38,553 nucleotides of DNA from Flavicella sp037132785 (GCF_037132785.1 NZ_JBAHZZ010000069.1:1-38553); one strand, 5' to 3'; counted from the stretch's first letter, positions 25,175-34,952 are shown. Numbers and translations: made by a program. Notes: generated by a model not told the origin, from the sequence alone.

Positions 25175-26623
25175 TTGAGTACTTTCAAACGTTTTTTTAA
25201 AGACACTATTATCTATGGTGTTGCCGCCGTTTTGCCTAAGGCGATTAATGTTTTGCTTGTGAGATTACACACGAGTACACTCTCTCCAAGTGAATATAGT
25301 GTAAATACCAGCTTTTATGTTTGGGCTGCTTATTTTAATATTGTTCTTACCTATGGAATGGAAACCGCTTTTTTTCGGTTTTTCAACTCGGAAAAAGAAA
25401 AAGGCAAAGTAATTTCAACCGCATTTATTTCAATATTAACAACAAGTCTTTTTGCTCTATTTACATTACTGACTTTTAAAGATTCCATTTCTACTGCTCT
25501 AGGTTTTTCAAACCCTTTATATTTCTCTCTCTTAGTATGGATCTCTATTTTAGACACTTTAATTGTAATACCCTTTGCTTATTTAAGAGTGAGTGGACTC
25601 TCAAAAAAATACACCCTATTTCGACTATTAAACATTGCTGTTTACACTCTTTTTAATTTGTTTTTCTTATGGTATTTACCCCGAAAAACAACAAATACAG
25701 CTGCTTTTTTTAATGATATCTATGACCCCTCTTTTAAAGAAGGCTATATTTTTACAGCAAATTTAATTGCCAGTGCTGTAACATTTATTTGTACGATTCC
25801 AATTATATTTAAATTCAAAATCTCATTTGATAAAAATATTTTAAAGAAAATGTTTCGTTATTCATGGCCTATTCTATTTGCTGGAATTGCGTATACCACA
25901 AACGAGAATCTAGATAAACTTATCTTGGAAGATTGGCTAGGAAAAGAAACTATGGGAGCCTATGCGGGTGCCTATAAAATTGGTGTTATTATGTCGCTAT
26001 TTATCATGGCATTCCGCTTGGGAGCAGAACCTTTTTTCTTTAATCAAGCAAATAAAAAAAATGCTCCAACCACCTATGCCATCATCTTAAAATGGTTTAC
26101 AATAATCGGTGCTGTATTTGTTGTCTTTATCGTAGGCTACATCGATATTATCGCCTCGATTTTCTTGGGAGATAAGGCGTATTATAAAGCCTTATCTATC
26201 GTTCCTATAATATTAATTGCCAATCTATTTCTTGGAATCTACAACAACTTATCTATCTGGTATAAATTAACCGATAAAACGAAATATGGAATGTATATTT
26301 CCACATTAGGAGCCTGTATAACTATATCTATGTTATATATCTTAATCCCTAAAATTGGTTTTATGGGAGCCGCATGGGCAACAGTAGCTGCTTACGGAAC
26401 AATGCTATTGGTCTCCTATTTTTTAGGCAAAAAACACTACCCTGTTCCTTATGATGTTAAAAGAATAGGAGGTTACTTACTTGTATGCATCGGTTTATCA
26501 ACTCTATCTTTTTTATATTTCAAGGGTGATATTCTTATCAATACAATACTCATCCTTTTATTTTTATTCCTTATATATATCTTGGAACAAAAAGAGCTTA
26601 GGAAAAGTCTAAAACTTAAATAA
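25175..26623 (+). CDS. Polysaccharide/lipid-linked oligosaccharide flippase (Wzx/MATE-like)
   Basis: The 482-residue protein is an integral membrane protein with about fourteen helices, of the polysaccharide-biosynthesis (MVF/Wzx) family that flips undecaprenyl-linked sugars or similar lipids to the outer leaflet. The N-terminal pattern FKDTIIYGVAAVLPKAINVLLV and later MFRYSWPILFAGIAYTTNENLDKLILEDWLG are typical. The start is TTG: there is no ATG near, and the reading frame already begins at the conserved start of the family. A good promoter element sits just upstream. It ends one base from the facing DUF4837 gene. The transported lipid is unknown; no other sugar-assembly gene is nearby. Confidence 0.9.
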   Translation: MSTFKRFFKDTIIYGVAAVLPKAINVLLVRLHTSTLSPSEYSVNTSFYVWAAYFNIVLTYGMETAFFRFFNSEKEKGKVISTAFISILTTSLFALFTLLTFKDSISTALGFSNPLYFSLLVWISILDTLIVIPFAYLRVSGLSKKYTLFRLLNIAVYTLFNLFFLWYLPRKTTNTAAFFNDIYDPSFKEGYIFTANLIASAVTFICTIPIIFKFKISFDKNILKKMFRYSWPILFAGIAYTTNENLDKLILEDWLGKETMGAYAGAYKIGVIMSLFIMAFRLGAEPFFFNQANKKNAPTTYAIILKWFTIIGAVFVVFIVGYIDIIASIFLGDKAYYKALSIVPIILIANLFLGIYNNLSIWYKLTDKTKYGMYISTLGACITISMLYILIPKIGFMGAAWATVAAYGTMLLVSYFLGKKHYPVPYDVKRIGGYLLVCIGLSTLSFLYFKGDILINTILILLFLFLIYILEQKELRKSLKLK

Positions 26624-26624
26624 C

Positions 26625-27617
26625 TTACTTTAAATGGATCGTTTTTAAAACAGCTTCTAATTCAAACATATAATCTCTCTTTTCTACGGAAGGAGCATAA
26701 ACAAAACCTTCTACTACAATCCATCGATTGTTTTTAACATCTTCAATTACATAATTTAAAAAGGGACCTGCCATAAAATCGTTTAAAAGATCCCATTTTC
26801 CGTAGGTTACATAACAAGGTTTCTCATCCATTTTAGTTCGAAAAACTCTCGGTGTATATAATTTTTCAGTAACCATATACATGTTTTCCTGACTACCAGG
26901 AATATACTTTTTGCCAATCGTATCTCTCATATTAGAAATAATTTTCACCAGGTTTTTTTTTGATTTTGGAATAGGTACAGAGTACACCAAGATATTAGAA
27001 GTTCCATCTCCTTTTGCAATACCTCCCGAAAGACGCTGACGCAACCAAAGAAACTCTCCAGTATCATCAACTTTCTTAAAAAATTTAGGGATCACCATCT
27101 CCAAGCCAAGGTTGTTTAAGGTTTTAAAAGAAGTCTCAAAATATGAATTTTTTATATGTGATTTTTGTATGTTTTGGATGTCAAATTCCTTAAATGATCG
27201 AATCATTTGTTCCTGATACAACTCTAACATTTCAACAAGTTTCTCTTCACTAGTTCCAGTAATTTTAATAATCTGTTGAGGTTTTGCATATATATTTTTC
27301 TTGGACTGAAAATTATTGACAGAATCTAGACTTACAATCAAAATATTTCTACTTGCTTTAAACATCTTTCCAAAAGAAATCTCAGGTATTTGTGAAACAC
27401 CAAACTGATTTTCTTGTTGAGGCATTCCCAACACAGGAGTCATGATAATTTCTTTTAGTTTTGCACCAACTTCTCCACTCCACCGACTATTGTCCATAAC
27501 AATCAACAGGTGATTCATTCTTCCGTTAGAATCTAAAAAAATACGTTTCTGCCCTTTTTTAGATTCACATGAAGTAAATAGTAAAACAATACTCAGTAAT
27601 AATAGAAGGTTTTTCAT
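26625..27617 (-). CDS. DUF4837 family lipoprotein
   Basis: The 330-residue protein has a lipoprotein signal (MKNLLLLLSIVLLFTSC, lipid-anchored C17), so it sits in the periplasm or on a membrane. The body shows the features of DUF4837, a family known from Bacteroidota: LIVMDNSRWSGEVGAKLKEI near the start, a LWLRQRLSGG core and a C-terminal WDLLNDFMAGPFLNYVIED/RWIVVEGFVYAP region. Function is not established. It is the last gene of the five-gene minus-strand run, 19 bases after the lytic transglycosylase, which hints at a cell-envelope role. Confidence 0.85.
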   Translation of the reverse strand: MKNLLLLLSIVLLFTSCESKKGQKRIFLDSNGRMNHLLIVMDNSRWSGEVGAKLKEIIMTPVLGMPQQENQFGVSQIPEISFGKMFKASRNILIVSLDSVNNFQSKKNIYAKPQQIIKITGTSEEKLVEMLELYQEQMIRSFKEFDIQNIQKSHIKNSYFETSFKTLNNLGLEMVIPKFFKKVDDTGEFLWLRQRLSGGIAKGDGTSNILVYSVPIPKSKKNLVKIISNMRDTIGKKYIPGSQENMYMVTEKLYTPRVFRTKMDEKPCYVTYGKWDLLNDFMAGPFLNYVIEDVKNNRWIVVEGFVYAPSVEKRDYMFELEAVLKTIHLK

Positions 27618-27636
27618 AAGTGAATTTATTTTTGTA

Positions 27637-29184
27637 TTAAGACTCTTTTCTATAGAGAATTAGTTTTCTTCCTAAAGCAATACTCGATGCATTCCAAATA
27701 TCGTTCCAGTCTTTAATTTGCTGTGTCGTGATTTTATCATAATTATTAGAATTGCTCCATAAAGGATCTCTTTTTTCTACTGTAAACTCTAATTGTTGGG
27801 CATTATTAGATATCGATTTTACAACTTTTTTTTGTGAACTATTAATTTTAGACATCGTAAAATTCAACCTTTTGGGATAAATAATTAGACGTTGACCCAC
27901 CCTTAAATTTGTGGTTTTCATTCCGTTCCACCTTTTTATGTCCGAAACACGAACTCCATATTTGTTTGCTATTTTCCCCAAATACTCACCACTCCTTACT
28001 ACATGTCGAATTCGTTGATTCATCTCAAAATATTTAGGCAACGGTTTTTCTCTTTCAGCATCTTCTTTTGCTACCATGGCATAAATTTCTTTTTCATTCT
28101 TCACAAACAAGCCTGCTTTATCAATAGGCAAACGAACCGCATATTTTTTATCCTTCACAAAAGGAATTATATCCAATTTATATTCTGGATTTAAAAACTG
28201 AAGCATCTCATGACTTATATTTAAAGTTTCATTTAGCTGATCGAAAGTTAAAGTTCGTTTTACACGAATAGTGTCGGTTGCAAAATGAGGAACCATAGGA
28301 GACATAGGAACAATTTTATGTTCTTGAGCATATTCGAAAACATATAAATTTGCATAAAAAGCAGGTAAATAATTTGCTGTTTCCCTAGGCAAAAAAGCTC
28401 TTATATTCCAATAATTCCGATGACCTCCTGATCTTCTTATTGCTTTTGAAACATTTCCTGGTCCCGAATTATATGCTGCCAATGCCAAATCCCAATCGTT
28501 AAATGTTTTATACAGCGTCTCTAAATATTTACAAGCTGCTTCAACCGATTTTACAGGGTCTTGACGTTCATCTACATAAGAGCTAATATTCAAACCAAAC
28601 TGTTTCCCTGTTTGATACATAAACTGCCACATTCCAGTAGCTCCAGCCCAAGATTTTGCACGGGGATTTAAACCTGACTCAACAACTGCTAAATATTTAA
28701 TTTCAAGTGGAATATCATATTTATCCAAATAAGATTCAACCATTGGAAAATAATACAATGCTCTCGCCATCATTTTTGGATAATACTTTGAGCGTGTTTT
28801 TAAGTAATGCTTAATCAAACGTTCTAACTCAGGATTGTATTCCAAATTAAAAGGAGTTTGTTCATTTAAACGCTCCAATCTTTCCTTAAGAAGTTCTGTT
28901 GACAAGTCAACATTGTTGATTGATAGCTTGTCAAAATCTTCATCATAGGTCAACGATATATCCTCATAAAGAGGAGAGCTGTACATCGTATCCAACCACA
29001 AACTATCAATTACAATAGGGTGGTTTGCTAATGCTTTTTCAATGATAGAGTCTTGCTGAACAAATACTTCATGAATTATTGAATCTGATACAACATTAGT
29101 GGAATCGATGCTTTTAGTCTGGCCAAACGATAAATTTATAAAAGCACTTAGTAATAAAAAAAATCCTAATTTAAGACGTGTCAT
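27637..29184 (-). CDS. Membrane-bound-type lytic transglycosylase with LysM (MltD-like)
   Basis: The enzyme cleaves peptidoglycan glycan strands with formation of anhydro-muropeptides. From the ATG at 29184 it has 515 residues; the frame reaches 29190 only through a TTG. It has a signal peptide ending near FGQ (20-22). The SLT domain at about 145-260 shows the catalytic glutamate E169 in LAVVESGLNP, then GATGMWQFM and the AAYNSGPGNV motif. A LysM domain occupies about 394-437, and degenerate LysM-like segments appear at about 305-352 and 465-511. It lies 16 bases after the OmpA-like gene and before DUF4837, in keeping with envelope maintenance. Confidence 0.93.
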   Translation of the reverse strand: MTRLKLGFFLLLSAFINLSFGQTKSIDSTNVVSDSIIHEVFVQQDSIIEKALANHPIVIDSLWLDTMYSSPLYEDISLTYDEDFDKLSINNVDLSTELLKERLERLNEQTPFNLEYNPELERLIKHYLKTRSKYYPKMMARALYYFPMVESYLDKYDIPLEIKYLAVVESGLNPRAKSWAGATGMWQFMYQTGKQFGLNISSYVDERQDPVKSVEAACKYLETLYKTFNDWDLALAAYNSGPGNVSKAIRRSGGHRNYWNIRAFLPRETANYLPAFYANLYVFEYAQEHKIVPMSPMVPHFATDTIRVKRTLTFDQLNETLNISHEMLQFLNPEYKLDIIPFVKDKKYAVRLPIDKAGLFVKNEKEIYAMVAKEDAEREKPLPKYFEMNQRIRHVVRSGEYLGKIANKYGVRVSDIKRWNGMKTTNLRVGQRLIIYPKRLNFTMSKINSSQKKVVKSISNNAQQLEFTVEKRDPLWSNSNNYDKITTQQIKDWNDIWNASSIALGRKLILYRKES

Positions 29185-29200
29185 GTACAATATATAAAAA

Positions 29201-30154
29201 TTACTCTGCTAGCAATTTGGCGATTTCATCTAAATTAGGTGACAAAATAATTTCAATTCTTCTGTTTTTAGCTTTTCCTTCGTTAGAATCATTACTCGCT
29301 ACAGGAATAAACTCACTTCTCCCTGCGGCAGTTATTTGCTTAGTACTAACATTAGAGTCTTCTAAAATTCTAACAATTGCAGTTGCTCGTTTAACAGATA
29401 AATCCCAATTATCTTCGATAACTCCTCCATTAAATGGATCATTATCTGTATGTCCTTCAATTAATACATTAATATCTGGATTATCTGACAACACTTTTGC
29501 TAATTTTTTAACCGCTTTCTTTCCATTTACACCTACTGCCCAACTTCCTGAATTAAAGAGTAATTTGTTTTCCATAGAAACATAAACTTTACCATTTTTG
29601 TTTACAATTGTCAAACCTTTACCTTCAAATCCTTTCAATGCATTGGCGACAGTATTTTTTAACTCTTGCATTGCAGATTCTTTCTCTGAAATTAATTTTT
29701 CTAATTCATCGATTTTACTTGACCTAGCAGAAAGTTCTCCTTCCAGTTTTCTTAAACGAGCGCTTTCTTCCATTAGTTTGGTCTCTTTTTCGTCTAGTTC
29801 AGAAAGCAATTTTCTGTTTTCAATTGCATTTTTCTCCAACGCCGAAGAGCTTTTAGAAGCTAGCATATCATAAGTTTTCTTTAACTCAATATTGGATTTT
29901 TTCAAATCATCAACCTCCCGTTCTAAAGCTTCATTTTTCTGTAATAAATCGGCATGCTTATTCTCTAATTTTTTAAGATCTTCAATATTCTTGTTTTTAT
30001 TTAATTGTAGTTCATCATTCTGAGCCAACAACTCTTTTTTATCTTCATTCAATTTATTGTATTTGTCTTCTAAATCAACAAACACTTTTTTCGAAACACA
30101 TGACACCGCAATTGCAGCAATACAAATACTTAGAGTAATTTTTTTTAACATCAT
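29201..30154 (-). CDS. OmpA-family lipoprotein with long coiled coil
   Basis: The 317-residue protein has a lipoprotein signal with C19 (IAVSC), a long heptad-rich coiled coil (about 25-165, with leucines at regular spacing in LEDKYNKLNEDKKELLAQND and beyond) and a C-terminal OmpA domain. The latter shows LLFNSGSWAV, VLIEGHTDND, NWDLSVKRATAIVRIL and KNRRIEIIL, the residues that bind peptidoglycan diaminopimelate in this fold. It probably spans from a lipid anchor to the cell wall. The start may be either of two adjacent ATGs (30154 or 30151). It begins two bases after the xth stop. Confidence 0.92.
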   Translation of the reverse strand: MMLKKITLSICIAAIAVSCVSKKVFVDLEDKYNKLNEDKKELLAQNDELQLNKNKNIEDLKKLENKHADLLQKNEALEREVDDLKKSNIELKKTYDMLASKSSSALEKNAIENRKLLSELDEKETKLMEESARLRKLEGELSARSSKIDELEKLISEKESAMQELKNTVANALKGFEGKGLTIVNKNGKVYVSMENKLLFNSGSWAVGVNGKKAVKKLAKVLSDNPDINVLIEGHTDNDPFNGGVIEDNWDLSVKRATAIVRILEDSNVSTKQITAAGRSEFIPVASNDSNEGKAKNRRIEIILSPNLDEIAKLLAE

Positions 30155-30156
30155 AA

Positions 30157-30918
30157 TTATTTATTTAATTCTACTACAATAGGACAATGGTCGGAATGTT
30201 TTGCATCAGGTAATATATAAGCCCTTTCTAACCTGTCTTTTAACGTTTCGGTTACCAAATGATAATCTATTCTCCATCCTTTATTATTATTCCTAGAGTT
30301 AGCTCTATAACTCCACCAGCTGTAATGATCCGATTCTTTATTAAAAATTCGGAAACTATCGATAAATCCATTTTTTATAAAGGCATCTAACCAAGCTCTT
30401 TCTTCTGGTAAAAACCCAGAGACTCCTTTCATTTTTGGATTGTGTATATCTATTTCTTCATGACAGATATTGTAATCGCCACAAATTATTAAATTGGGGA
30501 TTTCTTTTTTTAATTCATTTACATAAACCTGAAATTCATTCATAAACCTAAACTTAAATTCAAGTCGATCAGAATTTGTTCCTGATGGTAAATACAAGCT
30601 CATAATCGAAACTGTATCAAAATCTACACGTAGGTTTCTACCTTCAAAATCCATCGATTCTATACCTGTTCCAAAAACGATATGATTTGGTTTTTCCTTA
30701 CATAAAACAGCAACTCCGCTATATCCTTTCTTTTGTGCAGAAAACCAATAGTTATACTTATAACCAGCAGCTTTAAATACGGTTAAATCCAACTGATCCT
30801 CTTGAGCTTTTATTTCTTGTAAACAAAGTACATCTGGATCTGCAGCCGTTAACCAATCAATAAAACCTTTTTTCAGCGCTGCTCTAATCCCGTTTACATT
30901 GTAAGATATTATCTTCAT
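30157..30918 (-). CDS. xth: Exodeoxyribonuclease III (AP endonuclease)
   Basis: Exonuclease III cuts DNA at abasic sites and removes 3' blocks in base excision repair. The 253-residue length is standard. Active-site motifs are visible: N7 in ISYNVNGIRA, E34 in VLCLQEIKA, GDYNICHEEIDIHNPK, and the C-terminal SDHCPIVVEL with the Asp-His pair. The GWRIDYHLV stretch is also typical. It lies five bases after the acyl-CoA synthetase gene and two bases before the OmpA-like gene, so it is transcribed with genes of unrelated function. Confidence 0.95.
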   Translation of the reverse strand: MKIISYNVNGIRAALKKGFIDWLTAADPDVLCLQEIKAQEDQLDLTVFKAAGYKYNYWFSAQKKGYSGVAVLCKEKPNHIVFGTGIESMDFEGRNLRVDFDTVSIMSLYLPSGTNSDRLEFKFRFMNEFQVYVNELKKEIPNLIICGDYNICHEEIDIHNPKMKGVSGFLPEERAWLDAFIKNGFIDSFRIFNKESDHYSWWSYRANSRNNNKGWRIDYHLVTETLKDRLERAYILPDAKHSDHCPIVVELNK

Positions 30919-30923
30919 TTTTT

Positions 30924-32726
30924 TTACGTCTGATAAAAATTTCTTAATTCTGTTCGCTTCAGTTTTTTTGAAGCCGTGCGAGGCAAGTTATCAATTTTCA
31001 CCAAATCTATCACTTTGAACAAGGGATTTAATTTTGATTTAATCAAATTTTGTACTTTCTTTAACGCTTCATTTTCTAATTCCGTCTCAGAACCCACAAA
31101 ATACACAACCAATTCACTAGGTCCTCCATTTTTGGACGAAACTGCAATTGCGGCAGATTCCTTTACAAAATCTAAAGTATTGACAACAACTTCTATCTGA
31201 ACCGAACTCACTTTTATCCCCCCTAAGTTCATCGTATCATCTACCCTACCATTTGCTTTGTAAAATCCATTTTCTAAATAAAGAAATTCATCTCCGTGTT
31301 TTCTCAGTGTATTTCCTTTATATTTTGGAACATCTTTATAATAAACATCATGATGACTTCTATTTAATAATTCTGTTGAAAGTCCTAGTATCGGAGGGAT
31401 TAAAAAAACTTCTCCTAATTCATCTTTTTCTCCTTTGTCATTTAATAAAACGAATTCTCCTCCAAGAGTCTGAGTAGAAAATTGACTTGGTTTATTTTCT
31501 TGAACCAAAGTACTCGCAATATAGCCACCACCAATTTCGGTACCTCCACAATATTCAATTACTGGCTTATGATTTGCCAAACTCATCAAATAAGACATTT
31601 CTTCGGGGTTAGACACCTCTCCAGTAGAACTAAAACAACGTATTTCTCTCCAGTCAAATCCCTCCATATTTCTGCTTAACTTCCACGCTTTAACAATACT
31701 TGGCACCACACCTAACATTGAAACTTGAGTGTTTTGTACAAATTCGCCAAATTTATTTTCCAAAGGACTTCCGCTGTATAGTGCAATAGTTCCTTTATTT
31801 ATTAAAGAAGCAAAAACGAGCCATGGTCCCATCATCCAACCTAGGTTTGTTGGCCAACAAAGTACATTTCCTTCTTTTATATCATGATGATAATAGGCTT
31901 CACTAGCAGATTTTATAGGAGTTATATGTGACCAAGGAATGGCTTTTGGTTCTCCTGTAGTCCCTGATGAAAAAAGAATGGTCGACCTGTGGTGAGGGCT
32001 CACTTTTACCGAAGTAAAACTAATGTTTGAGCTAAGGAAATCTTTAAAAAAAACATCACCGAATTTTAAAAAAGTTTTTTTCAATTCATCTTCTACGACA
32101 ACACAATTATGCGCACCTGCTTCTAAGCTTTTTTGATACAACAAATGATTTTTACCAGCCCTTGTATAGCTCTCTTGTGTGAAAATAATTTTTGGTTTTG
32201 TGATTTTTAATCGAACAGTAATTTCATCTACCGAAAAACTATCAGCAATCGTAGCCACGATACAACCCGTTTTAATTGCTGCCAAATAAATAGCTACTGC
32301 CGCTACTGACATAGACATATAAATAGCAACTGTATCGCCTACCAACACCCCCTTTGATACAAGTCCATTCGCAATGGTATTTACTTTTACCTCTAACTCT
32401 TGATACGTAACTTTTTCAAGACTATTTTCCTTGTCATAAACAATCGCTATAGCATCCTTATCAGCCTGAAAACAACTATCTATAATGTTGTATTTAGCAC
32501 CATATAACCATTCAGCGTTTTCAACTCCATTTGTAACCTTTACGATAGAATTGTATTTTTCATCAAAAACAATTCCGAGTTTCTCAATAGTTTTCTCCCA
32601 AAATGTATATTTATTTTGAACGGACCAACGCCAAAACTTATCATAGGAATTGATTGACAATTCTTTCATCATTATATGAATATTTGTCATTTCAACCTCC
32701 CCTAAAGCAGTAATTATTTTTTCCAT
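30924..32726 (-). CDS. Acyl-CoA synthetase (AMP-forming), acetyl-CoA-synthetase-like
   Basis: This 600-residue enzyme belongs to the ANL superfamily, activating a carboxylic acid with ATP and transferring it to CoA. Motifs: the phosphate loop LFSSGTTGEPKA (251-262), the A5-like YCGGTEIGGG, the hinge region with GFYKANGRVDDTMNLGGIKVSS, and a C-terminal catalytic lysine in TASKKLKRTEL. The N-terminal SYDKFWRWSV is like acetyl-CoA synthetases and the plant AAE17/18 group rather than canonical Acs. Substrate cannot be told: acetate, acetoacetate or another short acid are options. The ATG at 32726 is taken; ATGs at codons 13 and 19 are possible. It leads the five-gene run on this strand. Confidence 0.88.
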   Translation of the reverse strand: MEKIITALGEVEMTNIHIMMKELSINSYDKFWRWSVQNKYTFWEKTIEKLGIVFDEKYNSIVKVTNGVENAEWLYGAKYNIIDSCFQADKDAIAIVYDKENSLEKVTYQELEVKVNTIANGLVSKGVLVGDTVAIYMSMSVAAVAIYLAAIKTGCIVATIADSFSVDEITVRLKITKPKIIFTQESYTRAGKNHLLYQKSLEAGAHNCVVVEDELKKTFLKFGDVFFKDFLSSNISFTSVKVSPHHRSTILFSSGTTGEPKAIPWSHITPIKSASEAYYHHDIKEGNVLCWPTNLGWMMGPWLVFASLINKGTIALYSGSPLENKFGEFVQNTQVSMLGVVPSIVKAWKLSRNMEGFDWREIRCFSSTGEVSNPEEMSYLMSLANHKPVIEYCGGTEIGGGYIASTLVQENKPSQFSTQTLGGEFVLLNDKGEKDELGEVFLIPPILGLSTELLNRSHHDVYYKDVPKYKGNTLRKHGDEFLYLENGFYKANGRVDDTMNLGGIKVSSVQIEVVVNTLDFVKESAAIAVSSKNGGPSELVVYFVGSETELENEALKKVQNLIKSKLNPLFKVIDLVKIDNLPRTASKKLKRTELRNFYQT

Positions 32727-33098
32727 AACACCAAACGTTAATTGATCCTAAAAGCCTAAAAATATAAACCTTACCCGTAGTCTAATTCATACCTAAAAAA
32801 CATATAATTCATCTATCTCCAACTAATCATTAGAACTTAAACAAAACACTTTTTATAAGTAAATAAGTGTTTGATGTTACAGATTCAAGAGATCTTTATT
32901 AATTAAAACACGATTTTTCAATAACACTTCTATTGTGTTTTTGAAATTTGATTATCTGTCTCATATTTACAACTTTAGGACGAGTAATAATATCTGTTTT
33001 ACCCATTTCAAGGGAAGGTATTTAACCCTTTCCTCTTGAAAAACAATAAAAAGAAAACCCTCTAAAAACTTGCATTTATTACTTGAGTTTAAATTTAT
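32727..33098. other. Intergenic region with small hairpins
   Basis: These 372 bases lie between the serine hydrolase end and the acyl-CoA synthetase start, both on the minus strand. There is no reading frame with coding character. AAACACTT at 32844-32851 pairs with AAGTGTTT at 32865-32872. An imperfect hairpin with a GGAA/TTCC core lies at about 33006-33042. It lacks a clear T-run after it on the minus strand, so I do not call it a terminator. No exact TAnnTTTG element precedes the synthetase gene. Confidence 0.5.
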
Positions 33099-34466
33099 TT
33101 ATTTGATAGAACCTACGACTTCTCTAATAAGTGAATTCATAATATCATAAGATCCAGTTCTGTTTTTATGGGTTAAACCCGTTCTAACAATTACTAATTC
33201 TTTTGAAGGAATAATAAAAATTCTTTGACCGTGATAGCCATCTGCATAAAACATATCTTTTGGAGCATCTGGTATAAATCCATCCGTATTTGTCCAAAAT
33301 TGAGCTCCGTATTCGTTTTTTGATTGTTTTGTTGGAGTTGTAGTATATTCTGCCCAAGACTCATTGAATAATTGAGTTCCGTTCCAGTTTCCTTTGTTTA
33401 AATAAAGCAATCCTAATTTTGCCCAGTCTCTTGCGGTTGCCCACGCATAAGAAGAACCCACGTAATTCCCTTCCATATCCGTTTCAAACAGCATAGAGTT
33501 CATACCAATTTTATCTATTAATTCGGTATATGGGAAATCTAAATATTCTTGCTGTGTTTTAAATTGTGATCTTAAAATACCTGAGATCAAATTAGTAGTT
33601 CCCGATGAATAATTAAAATGAGTACCTGGTTCAAATTCTAGTTCTTTGTTCACTTGTGATTGGGTCATGTCTCTTTCCATAAATAACATTTTCGTCACAT
33701 CAGAAATTTTGGCATAATCCTCTTCCCATTCAAGTCCGCTTATCATTTTTAGTAGATGATGTGTGGTGATCTTTGAACGGTTATCATTTTTCCAGTCTTT
33801 TAAACGTAAAGATTCTATAACAGGTTTTTGAATATCAAAGCCCTTTTCGTGTTCTAGGACTCCCATTATTGTTGCGAGCAAACTTTTTGCCATAGACCAA
33901 CCTAAAAACTTACTGTCTTTATCAAAACCTTTAGCATATTTTTCAGCAATTAAATGACCTTTATAGAGTACTAAAATAGAACGTGTTTTTTTCTGAAACT
34001 CTTTATTGTTTTCAACAAAGCCATTTTCTATCGCAGCTGTAAGATTCGAATAATTGATGTTTGTAAAAACAGAATCAGAAGGTGCTCCAGTACCGTACGG
34101 ATATGCTAAGTTAGAAGTATTTGCAGTTCTTTTTGGAATTAAAAAGTTTTGATGAATATCAAAATCATTATCTATGACAACAGATCCTTGTCCTTTACGA
34201 AACAATGCTTTTCTAGACAACAACCCAAATACACTTGAAGTAGTTAATTTTGTTTTTACATCAACTTCTGTTTTTGCTAGCTTTATAGAAGGGACATTGT
34301 TGTCAGTAGCGTTGATTACAGCAACCTTTCTGTTTGATATAAAAACATTAGAACTCATGTTTTTTGCTGCATATCCTGCAATTATATTCAGTCTAGGATA
34401 TTGTAAATAAACTACGATAATCAGGATAACGATTACTATTAGGCTAATGATTTTGAAAAGTTTCAT
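33099..34466 (-). CDS. Serine hydrolase, beta-lactamase/NylB-like family
   Basis: The 455-residue protein has an N-terminal membrane anchor (about 4-21) and a penicillin-binding/class C beta-lactamase fold outside the cytoplasm. Catalytic motifs are visible: SxxK as S191-M-A-K194 in GWSMAKSLL, YxS as Y286-S-S288 in FNYSSGTTNL, and a third-motif equivalent in GYHGQRIFI. The longer form with an N-terminal region and HGQ in place of KTG is closer to 6-aminohexanoate-dimer hydrolase-like esterases than to true beta-lactamases. The substrate is unknown and resistance should not be inferred. It starts 54 bases after dut. Confidence 0.88.
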   Translation of the reverse strand: MKLFKIISLIVIVILIIVVYLQYPRLNIIAGYAAKNMSSNVFISNRKVAVINATDNNVPSIKLAKTEVDVKTKLTTSSVFGLLSRKALFRKGQGSVVIDNDFDIHQNFLIPKRTANTSNLAYPYGTGAPSDSVFTNINYSNLTAAIENGFVENNKEFQKKTRSILVLYKGHLIAEKYAKGFDKDSKFLGWSMAKSLLATIMGVLEHEKGFDIQKPVIESLRLKDWKNDNRSKITTHHLLKMISGLEWEEDYAKISDVTKMLFMERDMTQSQVNKELEFEPGTHFNYSSGTTNLISGILRSQFKTQQEYLDFPYTELIDKIGMNSMLFETDMEGNYVGSSYAWATARDWAKLGLLYLNKGNWNGTQLFNESWAEYTTTPTKQSKNEYGAQFWTNTDGFIPDAPKDMFYADGYHGQRIFIIPSKELVIVRTGLTHKNRTGSYDIMNSLIREVVGSIK

Positions 34467-34520
34467 AAGTACTATTTGAGTTTCTGCTAATTTATCTAAA
34501 AAAAGGGATTAAGCAGGTTA

Positions 34521-34952
34521 TTATACACCTGTACTTCCAAAACCTCCTGCTCCGCGTTCTGTTTTATCTAACTCAGTAACAGTGGCCCATTCAGCACGCT
34601 CGTGTTTGGCAATAATCAATTGAGCTATTCTTTCTCCATCATTAATGATAAAATCTTCATTAGATAAATTCACTAATATAACACCTATTTCACCTCTATA
34701 ATCCGCATCAATAGTGCCCGGACTGTTTAAGACGGTAATCCCTTTTTTTGCAGCCAAACCACTTCTAGGTCGTACTTGGGCTTCTGTTCCTACTGGAAGT
34801 GCAATAAATAATCCTGTTTTAATAATTGCTCTTTGTAAAGGTTTTAAAATGATAGCTTCCTCAATATTCGCTTTTAAGTCCATTCCAGCTGACGCAAGTG
34901 TTTCGTAATGTGGAAGTGCGTGTTTGGATTTATTGATAATCTGAATTTTCAT
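34521..34952 (-). CDS. dut: dUTP diphosphatase
   Basis: dUTPase hydrolyses dUTP to dUMP and pyrophosphate, keeping uracil out of DNA and feeding thymidylate synthesis. The 143-residue protein is a typical trimeric dUTPase. The five motifs are in order: ASAGMDLKA, RPRSGLAAKKG, LNSPGTIDADYRGEIGVILVN, GERIAQLI, and the C-terminal RGAGGFGSTG that closes over the active site. It lies between the nucleoid-associated protein and the serine hydrolase with gaps of about 50 bases and no terminator, so it may be co-transcribed with either. Confidence 0.97.
   Translation of the reverse strand: MKIQIINKSKHALPHYETLASAGMDLKANIEEAIILKPLQRAIIKTGLFIALPVGTEAQVRPRSGLAAKKGITVLNSPGTIDADYRGEIGVILVNLSNEDFIINDGERIAQLIIAKHERAEWATVTELDKTERGAGGFGSTGV

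Noticed and set aside
33006..33042. Imperfect hairpin as terminator of the serine hydrolase gene
   Set aside because: The stem has bulges and no T-run follows it on the minus strand.
33099..34466. Serine hydrolase as an antibiotic-resistance beta-lactamase
   Set aside because: The third motif is HGQ-like and the N-terminal region is long, closer to NylB-like esterases; no resistance context is present.
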